Below the pieces are notes generated by a model, which was not told where the DNA came from, ran no database searches, and saw nothing but the letters and a program-made list of their open reading frames with translations. Made by a program: the position numbers and the translations under genes. Shown here in pieces: positions 62,180-64,000 of a stretch of 64,000 nucleotides of DNA. Location of the stretch: positions 721,957 to 785,956 of the forward strand of contig VXAZ01008023.1 of assembly GCA_013399875.1 (NCBI GenBank), read 5' to 3'. Each line of letters begins with the position of its first letter. Positions within the stretch are counted from its first letter, which is position 1. Source of the stretch: Gymnorhina tibicen. Its lineage: Eukaryota; Chordata; Aves; Passeriformes; Artamidae.

Positions 62180-62208
62180 GATAAGTCATTATCATTCAAT
62201 GACTTATC
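62180..62208. repeat. 11-bp perfect hairpin, 7-nt loop
   Basis: GATAAGTCATT at 62180-62190 and AATGACTTATC at 62198-62208 are exact reverse complements around ATCATTC. The left arm and the bases before it contain repeated CATTATCATT words, and the arms contain GATAA (GATA-factor type) cores. Confidence 0.75.
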
Positions 62209-63120
62209 CTTGGCTGCAATTCTCTGTTTATCCCTTGGGAAGGGAAACCAACTTTTTAATATACTTAGCAAATTTTTTTTGGAGGCCCGTTTCTTAGAGT
62301 GCAGAGGTTTTCTACATAAAACCTGAAAGCTATAAATAACTACATGGACCAAAGTAATCTCTAAAGTAATTGCATTAATTCAAATGAGGTCAGTTGAAGC
62401 ATTAATTGGACTCTGTGATGCTTCAGTAATGTATCAGAGTAGTTCAAAAGGCAAGTCAAACACCCAAGATTAAATATCTTTCTTCGGGAAACAGAGACTA
62501 AATGGGGAAGCACCTATCCTGATGGTAACTGTTCTTCATATGTATTCAAGTTGTTATATACTGTTTTCTGCATATTCGGTCTTAAATACAGCATGGAAAG
62601 GAAGTGCTACAAACATTGCCTGTCTTAGACATCTGTGCTCCACTCAGAGTCAAAGTATCTGAGCATCCTTACACTGATCCTAAGACACCATGAGCAAAAA
62701 AAAAGAAATGCAGGCATTTACTTCTTATGCACAGATAACATGGTGCCTATTTTTTTAAATATTAGTTTAAGAATTGTTCTGCTTGTGAAAATGAACGTCC
62801 AATTTCAAGTCATTACTTGCATTTTAATTTCAATGCTGAGTGCTGCTTCACAAGTGTATTGCCTTCAGTGAGTTGTGCTGTCCCCATTCTAACATAATAA
62901 TTAAGATATATATAGGAGATACAGCCCTGAACTGCGTCTGTGTTATGGCGTTGGTTTGTTTGGTTTTTTTTTAAGGCAGAACTCATCCATTATTTGAGTC
63001 ATGGGCTACAAATGAAGGACAGGTGTGTTGTGTACAGGGGCAAATCTTTGTACTGCGAGCCAAGTTCTTGATGCAAAAAACATCATCAAACCGTTGAGTG
63101 ATCTTTGTAGGAAAAGAAAA
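62209..63120. other. non-coding stretch
   Basis: AT-rich. A 78-codon frame (62635-62871) has a hydrophobic C-terminal half but no other feature. T-run near 62963. Confidence 0.6.
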
Positions 63121-63156
63121 GGATGGCTGGATGCATGGCTGGCTGGCTAGCTGGGT
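63121..63156 (+). repeat. imperfect TGGC/TGGA tetranucleotide repeat
   Basis: GGATGGCTGGATGCATGGC followed by TGGCTGGCTAGCTGGG, about eight diverged tetranucleotide units. Confidence 0.7.
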
Positions 63157-64000
63157 AAGAAATGAACTAACACATTACTGATACTCTCACACTATACTGA
63201 ACAGGAGATCAGTGCTCGAAGGGCTTCTAGACCATTTTTCTTCTTATTTCATTCTATGGAATCAAAGCAATAGGAAACTCTTGAAAGAAAGAAAATAAAT
63301 ATTTGCATCAGATTTAGCTGTCTTAAAGGATGAACATGCAAGTGAAGACGTCTGATTACACCCTAATGAGGGCTCTCCACTGCCACCCTGAGAGGAGGCC
63401 TGTTTGACATTTAAAGTCTACAGCATGAGCTAGTTGGTTACCAATAGTAGTGAGGGTGTTAGACAGTGGAATGCAGATACAAACTTAAACCATCAGATTT
63501 TCAGTGTAACTGTTGCAGGTCACATGGGTGGTAGATTCCAGTAGTCAGGGTAATATTTCTAGTCAATGTTTTATTTATTACTGGGGAAAACCCACAAACT
63601 TTGAAAGTATTTCTAATAGTATTCATACCCTGAATGTTGGAATATCATGTTCAATCAATGCCACGAAAGAAGAATGCTTCTTCTGGAAATAGACATCCTC
63701 AGGGAATATACATCTGATTTGTAGAACTCTTGCATGATCAGAAAGTTTGTTAAGAAAGATTAATATGTTTCATTCTGGCACAGAAACATTGCTGAGTAGA
63801 GAATAGGAGGTATATCCTACTGTACTTTGGCATAAAAGCTGCTATCCTGCAGGATCCCATAATATGTCACTATGAACAGAGGTAGTAGGATCCATAGATG
63901 TAGAAATTATTGAGGTATGACTTCTGTTTATGAGCCTGGATTTTTTTAAATATCTTACATGTTTTGGAAGTAAAAAAGAACCAAGCAGGGGAGGAGAATG
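63157..64000. other. non-coding stretch to window end
   Basis: AT-rich unique sequence. No gene, repeat or splice-site pair that I can support. Confidence 0.6.

Overview
The window reads as AT-rich, gene-poor nuclear DNA from a bird. The best evidence is repeat content. There are two 5'-truncated CR1 LINE copies, one in each orientation, with the octamer-type 3' ends (ATTCTGTG/ATCACAGA class) typical of avian CR1. There are also two retroviral LTRs, one of a long (about 1.1 kb) type that I recognise from bird genomes. There is no bacterial-style gene packing, no long open frame with a recognisable protein family, and no rRNA, tRNA, CRISPR array or operon. The longest open frame is 204 codons and matches nothing I know; most others are chance frames or lie inside repeats.

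Layout. 1-4640: unremarkable non-coding DNA. 4641-5720: an old minus-strand LTR with a degenerate internal repeat of about 50 bp. 7008-7459: a 452-bp plus-strand solo LTR with TG...CA ends and a perfect 6-bp target-site duplication, the clearest single feature here. It abuts a stretch (7466-7960) that looks like conserved non-coding DNA. 7961-8434: a plus-strand CR1 3' end. 8435-13150: non-coding. 13153-13767: a GC-richer patch with the longest open frame. 14111-14183: the best exon-like segment of the window (strong acceptor, ATG with open frame, strong donor). 14184-30175: a long non-coding stretch with microsatellites and one 11-bp inverted repeat. 30275-30475: a possible terminal-exon-like segment. 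About 31.5-32.8 kb: a denser block with broken minus-strand frames of unknown origin. 32.8-41.2 kb: non-coding, with a small hairpin/tandem-repeat cluster and a possible ancient interspersed repeat near 37.3 kb. 41196-41767: a minus-strand CR1. 43123-43252 and 51461-51703: two further open, exon-like segments. 56.6-57.06 kb: a small CpG-dense patch. The rest to 64000 is non-coding.

No pathway or gene system can be assembled from this window. The most reasonable reading is an intergenic desert or a very large intron, perhaps with scattered regulatory elements and perhaps crossed by a spliced non-coding or lineage-specific transcript. I found no convincing novel system. The points worth checking are the solo LTR beside a possible regulatory element, the exon-like segment at 14.1 kb, several perfect inverted repeats, and the CpG patch near 57 kb.
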